Counted from the stretch's first letter, positions 25,683 through 39,081 are shown. The stretch is 62,500 nucleotides of DNA from Glandiceps talaboti (GCF_964340395.1 NC_135563.1:16987151-17049650), one strand, 5' to 3'. Made by a program: numbers and translations. The notes: generated by a model from the letters alone, not told the origin.

Positions 25683-27965
25683 TCAAACTACAGTCATTTC
25701 AAACATGACAGCCTACTTTGAAATCACCAAACCTACCTGCATCCCAGTCACCAATAGTAGCAGCAGCATGGAGCTGACGTGATAGTGACTGCAACGATAC
25801 TACAGCACCTGCAGCAAACATATCTAAAAGAACAACAGATGATTTTCAATCAAATCTGATACACAAGCAAACAAAATTTATCATGAAACAATGTAATCAC
25901 ATATATATGAAGGCATATATGAGCTACCTGATAGCTTAGCATATGATAGTCATTGTCTATCAGTCCTAAACCTCTGACTCTGTGACCTACATGTACATGT
26001 AAAAAAACTAATAATAGTTTAACTTGTGAATACCTTTTTCTAACTCTCAAACCTACATGTATTCTGTAAATGATAGAAAGCTGAGCTTGTTACCCTTAGA
26101 CCACAGTACTTCTATCATAGATAAAGGGACCGTGCTCAGACCAACTCAGCTAATGATAGCTCAGCTTGTGGTTAGTAATCCCCTATTTTGTCGTGTTTCT
26201 GGAAGCTGTTTTTCAATTAATGTTTGCTTGTGTGACAGTATGAAGGAGTCCCTATATGGCTGATAACTTTTTCAATTGCCCCTTTATGAATTACAATGTA
26301 ATGGCTCCTCTATGTTTTTTAGGAAGAGGTGAATAAAAAGTAAGGTGACAGTAGGGTGAACAACTTACCTTTGACACACACCAGTTCCACCATCTGTACT
26401 AACATCATGATGACAGTATTAGCACACAACTGTACATGTCCTAGGTCATCCATTGTAGAATATCCAACACCCCAAGCTTGAGAGTTTAATAACTCCAGTA
26501 ATCTACCACCAAAGTTCTGCCACAAATGGTCCATATACTTGGCTATCAGTTGTTGTTTAGTGTTTGAGTCCATGGAGTCTCCCCAGTGCACAGACTTGGG
26601 CTTTGAGCTCTTCCTTTCTCCCCTCGATTTCCGTCCTCGTAAATGAACCTTAGCTGGGGATGCTGTCCCATCTTTACTACTGTAAGTTTTCCGAAGCAAA
26701 TTTGTGGAAGTAGCTACTGTTGCTAAGAACTTGGAAAGAAATTCTTCTTCCCGAGTGGTGAAGTCAACAACTGGAGACATCTCTTGGGACAGATCAGGTG
26801 CACGGATTTCACCGACACGTAGTATTTCACTGGTGACGCTTCCAACAGAGCCATCGCTATGGTAATCAGAAGTGTTGCTATGATACGCCCCTTTGACTTT
26901 ATCATCGCGTGGATAAGTCTGCCAATCAAAGTTTGGCAGCTTTGTATTAGCTAGGGCCAGAAATTCCTTGTTTGCGGCGAAAAACGTAAAGGTGAGTTTT
27001 GCTGCATGGCGTGACCTCTCGCTAGCTAGGATGCTTAGCACCTTATGTATTGGCACAGTTTTGAGTTTTTCACCATAGTCATGGACACTGTTACTACATG
27101 TGGGAACCAACCCTTTTAAGTTTACGCCGGCACACTTTCCTTGAGACGGGATGAAAAACCTATAACTTTCCCTCGTACGACATACCCTATTGTAATGTTG
27201 GACAAGAGAATTGAACTCTTCAACACCCCTCGCTATTGTAAACAACAAGTCCTGAGAAACTTTGGTAAGGTTTGTGTGAGCAAAGACTTGAAGTCCAATA
27301 CGAATGATTCTTCCCACCCACCAGATTGCACTTGCCCCTAGCTGCTGAAAAGCGACTCGGATCGGTTCAAGTTCTTGGCACAGGATTGGAAGAAATGGCC
27401 GTATTCTTTTATCAGTGTGTATTCTTTGTTTGATTAGATTCCAATGACTGGTATGAGTTCGTAAATCGTCGCAAATACTGACCAAGAATTCTAACTTTGT
27501 AGCTACAGAATTGGAAGTGCTTGTATTAAGCTGACACCATGTGTGGTACTCCTGATGTGCAATTTCTTGTAAGTTCTGAATGAAATCAGTTGCATCCAGT
27601 ATTCTAGTACAATAATCCTGCATTAACAACAACTTGGCTCTATTTATCATTAACTTCCTAACATCAGAATAATGTTGGGCAAGGTCCACGCTGCTCTTGT
27701 AGTGGACAAAATTTGACGAGTAGCGTTTAGTGCGTACACAGACATATTCTCCAGGATTGATAACATCGAAGCTCTTTGCAAGATGATGGACATTTCCCTC
27801 TACGTCTTCCACATGTATCACTGGGATAGAGGAGCGTGCAGTCGATGCTGGGGAGAACAATCCCCCTGTTTCTATGGTAATAGGCAACTCATCAGTTTCA
27901 ATAGCTGACTGGTTGTGTAAAGCTTGTAACGGAGGTAGACGCGGTCCAACAATAGATTCAGCCAT
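16070..27965 (-). CDS. CCDC142: CCDC142 (coiled-coil domain-containing protein 142), complete coding region
   Basis: Nine minus-strand coding exons: 27965-26369, 25823-25737, 22753-22583, 21293-21115, 19846-19643, 18742-18628, 18416-18239, 17146-16944 and 16326-16070. All introns are GT..AG and every phase matches, giving 2991 nt and 996 aa. The start ATG (27965) opens the large first exon (1597 nt), just after an acceptor at 27992, so a 5' non-coding exon is expected. The C-terminal half matches CCDC142 as I recall it: MPVGKVWKR (exon 6), EPNAYVESAVETILEPV and EKIKF followed by SLFGAHQLHLDFNYVRQWIS (exons 7-8), and EWLALRVHAGSRWKLPLGC near the end. The N-terminal exon has helical, Leu-rich stretches (for example FIQNLQEIAHQEYHTWCQL). 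There is no signal peptide or clear membrane segment. The human protein is about 750 aa; the surplus here is mostly low-complexity linkers (Ser/Gly-rich in exons 5 and 9). The molecular function of the family is poorly known. Confidence 0.9.
16500..16870. repeat. Degenerate GGATG-rich tandem repeat in the last CCDC142 intron
   Basis: The plus strand is strongly G-rich over C, with recurrent variants of GGGATGAATTG and GTGATGGA. The open frames are by-products. This fills most of the intron between the last two coding exons (16327-16943). Confidence 0.5.
17835..18170. repeat. Degenerate tandem repeat of about 60 bp in a CCDC142 intron
   Basis: Four or five divergent units share the order AAGGTTNTTGT, TTTGACCAATGAGTTA and TTTTTGACTT. 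It lies in the intron between exons 7 and 8. No coding exon is needed here because the flanking exons join in phase. Confidence 0.5.
18825..19310. repeat. Compound (ACAT)n, (CA)n and (AAAT)n microsatellites
   Basis: (CA)n at about 18846-18884, ACAT arrays at 18960-19217 and an AAAT/AAAC array at 19236-19310. All lie in the CCDC142 intron upstream of the 115-nt exon 6. On the transcribed strand the CA tract becomes a (UG)n run ending about 100 bases before that exon's acceptor. Confidence 0.92.
19893..20745. mobile_element. Two nested palindromic elements
   Basis: An outer inverted repeat has its left arm split: 19893-19943 and 20373-20460 together match the reverse complement of about 20620-20745 (shared segments include GGATCTGACAGAAT and CTGGAGGTGTTGAGT). 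The left arm is interrupted by about 430 bp bounded by an 8-bp direct repeat CATGTTTC (19936-19943 and 20373-20380). Inside that insert is a second hairpin: 19975-20045 against 20085-20158, sharing GAATGAAAACACCA and CACTGTAGATTTCTTTT. It lies in the CCDC142 intron between exons 4 and 5. No transposase is present, so these look like non-autonomous elements. Confidence 0.65.
23591..24147. mobile_element. 557-bp terminal-inverted-repeat element (MITE-like)
   Basis: The ends TGTATTAATCGCC (23591) and GGCGATTAATACA (24135-24147) are exact reverse complements. A second block, 23658-23678 against 24057-24077, is a perfect 21-bp inverted match, and both arms carry CCCGGAAG variants between these blocks. 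The interior has no transposase frame. It lies in the CCDC142 intron between exons 2 and 3. Confidence 0.7.
25042..25440 (+). repeat. Dispersed repeat with a duplicated unit of about 145 bp
   Basis: 25042-25158 and 25190-25310 are diverged direct copies sharing AAAAAATCATAAAAAAT, AACAAATCTGA and a CCCCC run followed by CA-rich sequence. The downstream part ends ACAGCGGAGCTAATAAA (25424 onward). The same end motif is inverted at 23119-23129 (AGCTCCGCTGT), so the copies may belong to a larger composite that includes the TIR element between them. There is no coding content. Confidence 0.5.
25565..25680. repeat. (CA)n microsatellite just past the CCDC142 exon 2 donor
   Basis: A pure (CA)n run spans about 25630-25680, preceded by CACGC/CATGCA variants. 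In the CCDC142 pre-mRNA this is a (UG)n run beginning about 56 bases downstream of the exon 2 donor (25736). Confidence 0.93.
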
Positions 27966-29384
27966 AGCTCTTTACAGTCTTACTACCATGATCTAGAAGA
28001 AAATAAACATTTTAATTTGTATGTAGACATCCGGGCAGACATACACTCATTCATATACATGTATAATCATGCCATAGATCTTTCCAACTCTGGAAAGACC
28101 TATTGCTTCCGATTGTCTGAGATTAGCCCATTCAGGAACTTTCCATGCCGTTAAGTATACTTTACATGTGATCGGTTATTTTAAATTAATCTTGTTGAAT
28201 ATGTCTACGTAACATACAAAAGGAACAAAAGGGGTCTCTTAAATTTTGCAAATTACATCAATAATTTAGCAGTTTCGAAGACTGTTAAACTAGAACAAAC
28301 TGGAAATTGCATGAAAGTAATTCTATCTACATGTACATTATAATCATTAAGACTAATTTGACATCCAAGAAATCATTAATTTCATTTTACAACAAATTGA
28401 AATTTCACAAATTTACTGACATACAATATACTGTGCTGCATGTACATGTAAATGACATACATGTATTTCCATATATACATACACGCACTACAACATTATG
28501 AAAACTACATGGCTATATCTCTACGGGAACTCAAGAAACCTACATTGTAAGGTCATATTTTGGTTTAAATATGAAATAATGATGGAAGAACCTCGTTGAC
28601 TTAACATTGAAAATGGTGTCACTAAACCCTGGAATAAAGGTCGATCAGTTTACACAAGATGCATTTGACAGCGAGTACATTTACTCTCTCTCCTCATCCC
28701 AGTCTATTTTTAGACAGGTTGCCATGGTAACATCACCCTTTACTCAATGACTGAGTATTACACATCAACTGATAACATGGGTTCAGACGGACGAAGGAGA
28801 AGACAGTGTAGATTTGTTGAGAAACCCTTTCTGTATTTTTATTTTAGCAAATTTGCAGTCTCAACATTATATATATATCTTATTATTTCTTACTGATCAG
28901 ATTGCAGGAAATAAGAAAAGCTGATAGGATTGCGATGTTTTCACTCTAATTAAGAAATAAACATACTGTATCACTGTATGATACAAACAATTTGAAGATG
29001 TGAGATATGATGAGTACTGAAAGTAGAAATATGAAGACTTCACCTGATTATTTCTGAGTACCAAAATGAGAAAAATCCTTACAGATGTGTCAGAAATCTG
29101 CTATGACAAGTAACGTTCATATTAAAGGCCCCAAAGAATTGTTTCTGGTCAGTGCGCGCATCACTTAAATACCCTCATGTCGGTCTTTTTTTTTTCGTGT
29201 TTGTTCAATCCATGCAGTCTGCAGATCTGTGGGGAACATTTTACCACTAATACCAGACTGTATGAATAAGTGTACACGTACTTTCAATTCAATCAATTCT
29301 ATCACATTATACCGGACACACAAACATTTTTAGGGTCCATCATTACTTAATGCCAAAATAAACCAGTTTCATTCATTGTGTAAA

Positions 29385-29548
29385 TTAAAGGCTCGGTTTT
29401 GGATTACGATCAAAACTTCAGAGCTATAGAAAGAGTTGGTTGGTCCAAAACAAAGAATGATCATTCAATGTATCTAATCCTTACATTTTTGTATGGCTCC
29501 ACTGATAAATTTACTGCGAGAACCTGGGAGCGAATCCCTGGCCTTTAA
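29385..29548. mobile_element. TTAA-flanked MITE, copy 1
   Basis: 164 bp bounded by TTAAAGGC and GCCTTTAA, that is, TTAA duplications plus a short inverted end. It shares GTTGGTCCAAAAC and GAGAACCTGGGA with the copy at 52102-52256. A TTAA target is typical of piggyBac-type elements. Too short to encode anything. Confidence 0.55.
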
Positions 29549-30708
29549 CAGCCCAGTACAATGTACCTTGGTAACTGGAACCAGAACTTAAAAAATTCTC
29601 TATTTATGCATGTATTGTACTTTCTGAAGCATTTACACATGTATTGCCTTGTGATCACATTCGCTATCACATGAAGGAAATTGACATTTCATCACTTCAG
29701 CCTTGTGTCAATTTCAGTCTTTTTTTGTCAAGACACTATTCATGTATTGCATATCATATGATACAAATGTATAACAACAGTAACATGTCATGTTATCTTT
29801 TCACTCAATATCATTATTACTCACATGACCTGGTCACATCCTGTTTATTATAAATCAATGTCAGTACTGATTCTAAAAATTCCCAAGCAACCATTGTAAA
29901 AAAAAAAAACTCACAAAGGTGACAATACTATATTGGAGTTATGGATGTTAATTTTATATTGCAGGATGACATGTAATGAGTAACTCGATGGATTTCATTT
30001 CTTTAACTCCACACCACATACTTTTTTTAATTGCTAGAAACCGTGTGATTTCAACTCTGACTGAAGGCTTAGTCCTGAATTGTCAGCATGTTATTAACTT
30101 CTCTGGACCAAAGGCAAGGACAGTCCATTTTTTTTGCCAGAAACCCTGCACCAATCACAATATGAAGTCATTAATGTTCTAATTTTTGTTATGAATAGTC
30201 CCCTTTTGCAACTGATATCAATGAATGAAGTTTCTTAATCAAAATGTATACATGCAAAATTATCAGAAAAATTCCAATGATTGTTGAGTCTACAATGAAC
30301 CCCGTTTTAGGCACAAGCTTGTGAGAGAAAAAAACAAAGAAAATTTGTGACATATTAAAACAATCCTAAAGTTGGCTCCAATAATCCATAAAATTGGCTG
30401 AAAAGGATGAATTGATAAATTATGGTAATTGTCACACAACTGAATTGACGTAAACATGTGTATGGCCATGTTTTTGCTATAAGAGAGGTAATCATCTCAG
30501 TTTGAAGTTTCAACACTAGCTATGGTTGCTATGGTTTTGTGTTTCTGCTTTGGAATGCTCACACTCAATAATATCCTTTTTTTGTAGACTGTCTGGGAAC
30601 ATGGTGTCATCACAGTCAAATACCAAATAATTACTGAACTTTCGCTTTAGTTCAGTACACTAAAATTGATATTTAAGTCAGCCTTCACAGTCTACTTACA
30701 TGTATATT

Positions 30709-30870
30709 CTTGAATAACTAACACTAATACAGTATTTCAGCAATCCGCTAACTGCCATTTTGAATTTCTGAATTTTCCTTCCTCCCAGACACGAGTGAAA
30801 ATTCAAACAATCAAAATGGCAGTTAAGATATCTAAAATACATGTAGTGTAGCAGTGTTAGTCCTTCAAGA
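30709..30870. mobile_element. Hairpin MITE of about 160 bp
   Basis: CTTGAATAACTAACACT at the left pairs with AGTGTTAGTCCTTCAAG at the right, and TAACTGCCATTTTGA pairs with TCAAAATGGCAGTTA nearer the centre. The long imperfect palindrome is non-coding and fits a small non-autonomous DNA transposon. Confidence 0.65.
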
Positions 30871-32940
30871 CTACTACAGGTAGGCTAGCATTCACAGCAC
30901 ACAGGTAATTTGAAAGGTATACGTGTATTTTCTCAAAGTTTTGAAAGAGTGGAAAAAAATAATGTTTAATATTTACCCTGATGTCATTCATATCTTTGTC
31001 TTTATGATACTTGTTAGTCTCTTGTACTCATAATGTCTTTTGTACTCTGCATAATGTGAACATACACATGTACAATATAGCAGAGGATAAATTTTCCCTA
31101 GGCAATCACTGACAGGTACTTTCAAACACATGCTAAAGTATTACTAGTAAATTAGCTCATCATGTCATGGGGTAATACAAAAGGTTATGTAACATTAACA
31201 TGCAAACAAGTAACACATAGGTGTATCTCCTGAGTCCTGGAGTGGTGGCATGGAAAAGATTCAAACTGGTGTGTACAGCTTAATACTATTCTCAATGGGG
31301 GGTGGTGGGGGTATGTCAAGTTCATGAAGCCTTGCATATGGTTGTAAACTCCAGTTCAACTGCAGTAAACACAAACATGTTAACATAACTGTACAACAGC
31401 CAACAAGATCTGATATTTTATACATAATTTTTGGCAGAAATCTTCACAGTACACTGATTTCATTAATAGTTAGCAAGAAAGACCAATGATACAAACCTGT
31501 ACTCTCTGTGAAGGAGTTTTGGAACAACGAGTACGTTTTGAGCACATTTACGTGTAAATGCCTGGATGTCTTAGTTGAGAAAAATAGGTTTGGCTAATTT
31601 GGCATCAATATGACCTTGACACTATATTTAATGTGTGTACACATGTACATATCACATATGAAAGGGGTTAATTCATCAGTACATTTGGGTCAGGAGGGTC
31701 TGTTTGTATGACAATTGATATCCAAACAAACATGAGAACAACACTTCAAATTTCTGGAGGATGGTATGTTGACTTTGTCACTGGCACAGATTAACAGAAA
31801 ACAGATCAAACAAACTACTACATGTACTGTGTACAGTTGTGACATATCAAAAGCATTCGTATACCTAACAATTTTTTCCTTAGTAACAGTCAATAGTTAT
31901 TACAGCTGTTGAACCTAGAACATACATGTACACCAGGATTACTTACTACATGTGTCTCCACTCCCATTGAAATTATTCCACACACAGTTTCATTATTTTG
32001 TTTGTTTTGATTGTAACCATGGATACCAGAAGCCAAGTTGTTGATTGAAATCACAATCACGTTTCTGTAATAACTTATTAACATTAAATCATGACACAAT
32101 ATGTATTGTTGATAGAAATGGTAACTTTGGGATATACTTGTAATGCCCTCAAACATCAACACAGAAAAACTGAAAGAAATGTTTTAGTTATGTAGACTTT
32201 GTTTGCCTGCGAGCATACTAATCAAAACCCAAGAATGACAGACTGTTTGCTAAACCTACTAGACACATCTTTTTTTCCCCCACTCAAACAACTACACAAA
32301 ATGACAATACCACTTTGAGTTCCGCAATGGTAGGGGCTGTTTTTTTTGAGCTCACCACAATGTACATTATTACCAGCGTACACATGTAGGCTTACATTTT
32401 TGTACATGGACCTGTAAGAATTAGTCCCTGATCAGCTTTGTACAGGTAAAACCAGGTCACTGATCTTCCAATTAATTTCAGCAGTGAAAAAAAAACCTCA
32501 TAGAAATTAGACAATGAGACAGGCGGGACAGTTATATGGTTTAGGTACATTTACATAAATGACATAGGGTTTATCTTTGGCTTTATAGTAAAGAGAGCCT
32601 CCATTCACACAATAGGATGACCTATCATACACATGGAACAAAAGTGCCAACACAAAACCTCAGACCACCAAACAACACAGTGTGTGTACACAATTGGTAG
32701 CTAGGGTACCTACTGCTGTGCTCATCACTACTATCTTTACATTACATGTATTTTAAAATAAGGAATTTCATAGCAAATAAAATATAAAGAAAGACAGAAC
32801 AAAAATGTAAGTGATATTGGAAACTGGGAGATCGCATGATGGATTTCAATGAGTGCCACAAGGTACAAATGTAGTCACGAAAGCCCACCTGTGTTCAATA
32901 TACAGAAGAATCATATCAATATCATCTTACTGTACAGTTT

Positions 32941-33546
32941 AGGTAGAGACCAGGTCACAGACAATTTACATACAAAATGTAGCAACCTGGCAAAAAAGAC
33001 AATTTAGTTAGCAACCACTCACACAGACATTGAATTTAGTTAGGAACTTGGTAACATAGACAATTAAGATAGTAACTGGGTTCCACAGACAATTTATATT
33101 GCAACCAGGTACATGTTTTGTATGTAGACAATTGGATAGCAACATGTCACATAGCCAATTCACTGAGATAGCAAAAGAGGTAGGTCACATACAAAACAAC
33201 TATACATATCAACTAGGTCACAGACCTACATAGCAACTGGTCACAGACCTACATAGCAACTAGTCTCAAACAATTGAGGTAACAACTGGATCCAACAGAC
33301 AATTCTAATAGCTAGCAATTGGGTTATGAAGACAATTTGGATAGCACCCAGTCACAAAGACAATTTCGATAGCAACCAGTTCAGATACACAATATTTGTA
33401 TAGATAGCAGCTAAATGTACTCTTTGTAGGTCACACACAATTTACATAGCAACTGTTCACAGACAATTTCTGATAGCAACCGAGTCACAGACAATTTTGA
33501 TAGCAGCCAGGTCACAGACAATTTGATGGCAATCAGAGCACAATCA
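32941..33546. repeat. Degenerate minisatellite with a unit of about 30 bp
   Basis: About 18 diverged units resemble AGACAATTTGGATAGCAACC followed by AGGTCAC. The spacing varies from about 25 to 40 bases and some units are truncated. It lies in the proposed CCDC142 5' intron. Confidence 0.75.
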
Positions 33547-34693
33547 ACAAATGTAGACACACATACAATATGAACAAACAACACCACTGGCATTGTAGTA
33601 TAACTGACTATACTGAAAGCCACATTAAATGGAGTAATTCACCCAGTTTTCAGTTGCAATAATTACTACATGTCCATTGTGAACATGAATTAGTATCTAA
33701 ATGAAATATTCAAAGACTCTATTGAAGAGTCTTTTCTATAAGATGAATATAGAAATTTTTTGCAATTCAGCTGCGACGTGGAATTTTGATATTCATAAAA
33801 TTTGTGATAATGAACACTGTGAAACTCAAGTCCGCAGTAACAGTATACATAGTCATTACATAACTATCATTTCACTAAACCCAGTGTCAATAAACATTGA
33901 CATTTATCCCAGTCATCATGCTCCAGTCATTGCACAGAAGCATTATTGAGTCACAACATAAATCATGGACTGAGTGACAATACCAGTGAGAGTTATCATG
34001 TTAATGAACGTAAAACAGTTTTGTAGAGCATGAATAGATATCAAAGATTAATTAAATGAGGGGATATACTTGGATATTAGTAGACTCTAACTGTTACATA
34101 AACATTTATAGTGAACTATTTGTATATTTTATTATCCCGTCTGGTCACATCAAGATTCCAAAGTTTCAATTGAATAATCCCCCTTCAAAGTAGATACGAA
34201 TACAGTCACTAGAAGTCATTCACCTCTCTGTAATATGGATTTAACTCATGAACAAAATGTACATCTACAACCATCACTCAATACAGTAATAAATAGTTCT
34301 TGTTACTAAAGTTTTATCTGTTCAAGGCGACAAGTTTTGTCAAATTGTCCTTTTGCTCACTTTGATGCTACATGGTGCAATCCTAATGATGGACAATTTT
34401 TATCATTCAATACAGAAAAGGGCTATATGTTGTTGAAATCAACAAAATAGCTTCCGGCCAAAACAGTGAGTTGAAGCAGTGAGTTCAGTCTTCAATATGA
34501 ATGCTCTACCATTTCATATTATGAGCCTTTTTTGTGACCATGGTGATGTGCAAGCCATGTTGTACACATTTGGACAGGAAATATGGGACCTATTTTCTGG
34601 TTGTTTTACATCAAACTGATATGTGTCTGCATTTCTGGTTTTGTGGTGCTTGAAATGTGAGTCAAACTGTTCAAACTAAATAAAGCTAATGCA

Positions 34694-34896
34694 AGTATAG
34701 TAACCTGTGTTTACGGGGCTTTTGAGGTACATCGTTAGCTAGCCTTACATGTACCACCCGAGCACTCACATCAACAGGGCTAGGGAGGTACATGTATATC
34801 CAGCTAATGATGTATCTCAATAGCATTGTAAACAGGCTACAAGGATAGTAATTCCCCAATATTGTCTGCATTCAACCAGAAATACTTGTGACACGA
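34694..34896. mobile_element. Hairpin element followed by a dispersed repeat core
   Basis: 34694-34753 pairs with about 34785-34850 (shared blocks include CTGTTTACA and TACATGTACC). It is followed directly by ATTCCCCAATAT (34851) and CCAGAAATACTTGTGAC. The same core occurs at 22311-22353 and 61124-61180, so this is a repeat family rather than unique sequence. Confidence 0.55.
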
Positions 34897-35848
34897 GAGT
34901 TGCCACTACTTATCTTACACCCATATTAAAAAAGTTCCATTAATTCACCCATATTTTCTACTGAATAAAGAAAAATATTGGAGTATATTATGTACAAAAA
35001 TGTATATGTTTTTCGTCCAGAAGCAAAAGTGAGATACAGCCTTGTTACTTAATCGAAACTTTAGGCCAGAGATGGAGAAGAAAAGAAAGAAAAGTTAGGA
35101 ATATATTTCTGGTTGAAGGAAAGAGACAAATTTGCAATATCATTTTACCATGTTCAAGAAAAGCTTATAAAACTTGAAGGAACATTTTTTATACATGTAC
35201 AATATCAACATTTTTGTCTGTAAAATATATTTTTGTATATATATACATGTACGAATGTGTATGTGTACACATACTAAGTTGACTATTAGTACACAGCACA
35301 TTGTAAACCTTTTAACTTCAATTTACAAATTCAATATTTGCAGTTGTTATTTTACAATTTGGGTAAAGAAGTAATGCAATGCAAGTTGACTGATCTGATG
35401 ATTGCATATCTTTCTTACACAATGAAATTGGTCACAATACGAAAATGGTTATTAAAATCTACTGAACACATATCTACAAATACAATTGAGTCAAATAAAT
35501 CACCAGCCTTCCTAACGTTTTCTTATTTGCTATGCAATGAATTTTGGTGGTAAGTACATGTAGGTGGTGAAATCTAATGTAAACTCAGCTGCCTCCCAGT
35601 CCCTTCCTAGTACTAGTATACTATCTCAGTTTGCAAGCTTTAGTAAAATGCAGCCATGATAACTTTGGTTACTTTGATAGCCATATTACACCTATGCATT
35701 TTACTGAACACAGGTTTACATTCTAAATCATGAAGAATCATGTTACAAAAGTGATATGATACACTCTGTGGAGATGTCATATCAGGTCATTAAATTTTTT
35801 TAGGTTGGTCATAATGAACCAAGAACAAAGTACATGTACTGGATTACT

Positions 35849-36021
<173 letters not shown>

Positions 36022-37455
36022 CTGTACATAGTTACACTGTACATACATGTACATACATCACATAGACACACATACACATACAGACAATAGTAAGAAACAA
36101 CAAGTCCAAGACAGTGATTATGAGACAAAATTGTACCGAGTAATCAAGCATCATTTTCATGTACCATTAGCGCACTGAACATGGCCAAGTAGACTGAGGA
36201 CAGATGGCATTATTATAAATACATACACAAGAGTTAAATCTCAGTCTGACATAGCCCCCAAAAAAAGGTTTCTGTTACAGAAATGCAAAATGAATGTACA
36301 TGTAGTATGTATGAGGAGACTTTAATAAACATACATGTATGTATCAATGATTCATGCCTTACTACTAGTTCTAATACTATACATATTTGCCATTCAATAC
36401 ATGTACATGTATACATTGTATGAATATGATGCACATTAGGACCTTACTTCAAATCTCAAGTCCAAGAATGAGGAACAATGTATCTTGCACATGAGAGTAA
36501 CAGTATATGCCTGTAAAAAGGTATCATGTTACAGAATGAGAGGATATCAAAATGATGAAATGTTGAAAGTATACGACTTTTATCTATCTATCTAGCCATC
36601 TATCTACCTACACATGTGTATCTATCTCTAAATATATATATATATTGTGTTTATGTATACCATTCTACATACAAATGTACATATGTATTGAGCACAGTTT
36701 ATTCCAGCATAGACATTGTACATATACTGAGTTTATATATATTATATATATATAAGGCATAGATGTCTACAAATTCATTCATTTTAAAACTGTATTTCCA
36801 TTTCCAGTTTGTGCATTGTATCACTGAAATGATGGTATGATTGTTCATCAGCACTATGGTAGTCAAGAAATGCTTTATTTTGTTCTGGCCATATTACCAT
36901 GACAATAACAGATTGATTGCTTTTACATGTTTCATGGCATAAGTGGCCACTATGATGGCTTTCAATCAGACAGCTACATTTCAATGCTATGGCTACCTTA
37001 CTTACGTACAGTAAAGGAGTAAAGTAACGACGACCTAAGGCAGACTCCCTTTCACTCTGTTCATGATATATCTCCGTGACAACAAAGTGCTATATTTAGA
37101 GACAGAAGTAGCAGAAGTGTTGACTGGAATTAGAAATCATCATTTTTCATGATCTATAATGTAACAAATTACAATACTGTTTATTTTTAGATTTCCCAAT
37201 ATGAGTTGATCATCTTAGTAGAATCTGCCCTATTCGATGAATAATTTGATGAGACTAGTCACTAAAATTCATCCAAGAGGGCAGATTCAACACAATATAA
37301 CACAAAAACTTGTTTCCAGCATTCTGATTTCAACTTTCAAATGTAGGAGGCACAGACAGTCATTGGCCTATAATCATGTATACCTGTGGACTGATTACAA
37401 TAGGTATTTATATTTGAATTCAAGTAAGCCAGTAAGGGTTACATTGTAGGTTAGG

Positions 37456-37560
37456 TAAAGGAATACAATACAATACATCTTTATTGTCCTAAAACAGACA
37501 ATTCTTTGTGTGACAGGAAATTACAAAAGACACAATACAATAATTTATGACTACACCAGT
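37456..37560 (-). mobile_element. Probable non-LTR retroelement 3' tail
   Basis: Read on the minus strand, it ends GGACAATAAAGATGTATTG followed by TATTG repeats, the usual look of a 3' end with a polyadenylation-like signal and a short simple-repeat tail in LINEs and their SINEs. The body is not recognisable, so LINE and SINE cannot be told apart. Confidence 0.4.
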
Positions 37561-38665
37561 GCTTTTCAGTTAAACAGTCAGTAAATAGGTAACAACAACC
37601 TGAGAATCTCCAGCCTGTGACTTGGGTTCCTCACCTCAACAAACCGTAATGTAGAAATCTGATATCACAGTGTATCGTCTTTAATAAATGAACACTGTGT
37701 TATGTATATATGTATGTCTGTCACAGAAAGTGAATTCACATGTACATTTACCAAGTTTAATTAAAATGTGCAAAAATTATGTACTCCATTCTCAAAAATA
37801 AAAGATAATCTGATGTCCATAACAAACGTTAGTATATATCCCCTCACATGAACATGGAAAGAAATGGTAAAACACTGTCTACGAGAACTGGGTATATATG
37901 ATACATTATAATTTTGTATGTTTTCTATGATAAGGACTTTCCCTCATTTTGATAAGAGATACATCATTGAATTACACTTTAAGGATAAACAATGTACAAT
38001 TTTCATCATTAAGATTGTCTTTCCACTTCTATAGAGTTAAACATAATTGCTGAACCCGACATCAGTACAAATATATTTGTGAATATTTAGTAAAACTCGA
38101 CAATGTACATGTGTTATGGTGGTAACACAGCTATACTGTACATAAACCAAATATCACGTTCTCACGTCAAATGAAGTTTAAATAACAAATGGAACCATGC
38201 ATTCTACAATGTGTTTGTTTTCTTCAATGAAAATCGCTTTTATTGTTCACGCATATTGTATAATAACGGCCACACTAAAGAAAAGCCAACGGTTATTCCA
38301 TATTTCAATGATTTCGAAACTGAATTTCAATGGAATTCGTGAATTCGTTGCCCAATTTGTCACCGCAACCATCATAAAATACAAAACCGCGGTCACTAAA
38401 CTCCCCTCATCAGAATCATAACGACGCTAACGTGATGGTACCTATAAATGTGACACAGCATAAAGACAGGCTTTCTGTACAACAAAAAAAAACCTTACTT
38501 TCAATACATACACATTGTATGACAATTGACAGCGTAAAATGCATGTCCACAATCTCGTTGTCAAGATTGTGACAGCATAGCGAAAAGTAAACACTGTTTT
38601 TCCTGTATCTATCGAATTTTAAGACATGCTACATTAATCTTACCAAAGACAAGGGGTACTCTTAC

Positions 38666-39081
38666 CTCTTCACTCGGTTGGAAGTGTCATACCGGAAAAT
38701 TTTAGCGATATTTTCTACCCCATGTCGACAACATAACAGCCAATAAACATAAATTGAATATTTTTGTCTGCGCCTGCGTCTTAACCTTTGACATCAGCAT
38801 TCATGATGACTGAATCTTCATCTTCAATGTTGAGGTATCGTACACCCGTTGGATTTAGTCACCCGATACCAGGTGTCAAAATTATCTCAAGATCTTAAAA
38901 TGTTATTTTGAAGAACAAAACAGGATAGTTAATAAATCACAGCCATAATAATATTGGCCATGAGTCAAGGAGTCACAAGATATCCCACAATGCAATACGA
39001 TAACCCCTCAACTTATCAGTTTATCTACCAAGGAGCCATTTTGACGTCGCGAGGTGGTCATCACCCGTCGAATATATTTAC
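38666..39081. promoter_or_regulatory. Candidate bidirectional promoter, CCDC142 / AUP1
   Basis: Two outward-facing donor sites bound this interval: minus-strand GAAGAG|GTAAGAG (exon end 38666) for CCDC142, and plus-strand TTTAC|GTATGT (exon end 39081) for AUP1. Between them are an ETS-type CCGGAA (38692-38697), a YY1-like CCATTTTG (39036-39043) overlapping TGACGTCG (39042-39049), and more CpGs than the surroundings. I infer non-coding first exons of about 40 bases on each side. No TATA box is evident. Start sites are not proven. Confidence 0.45.
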
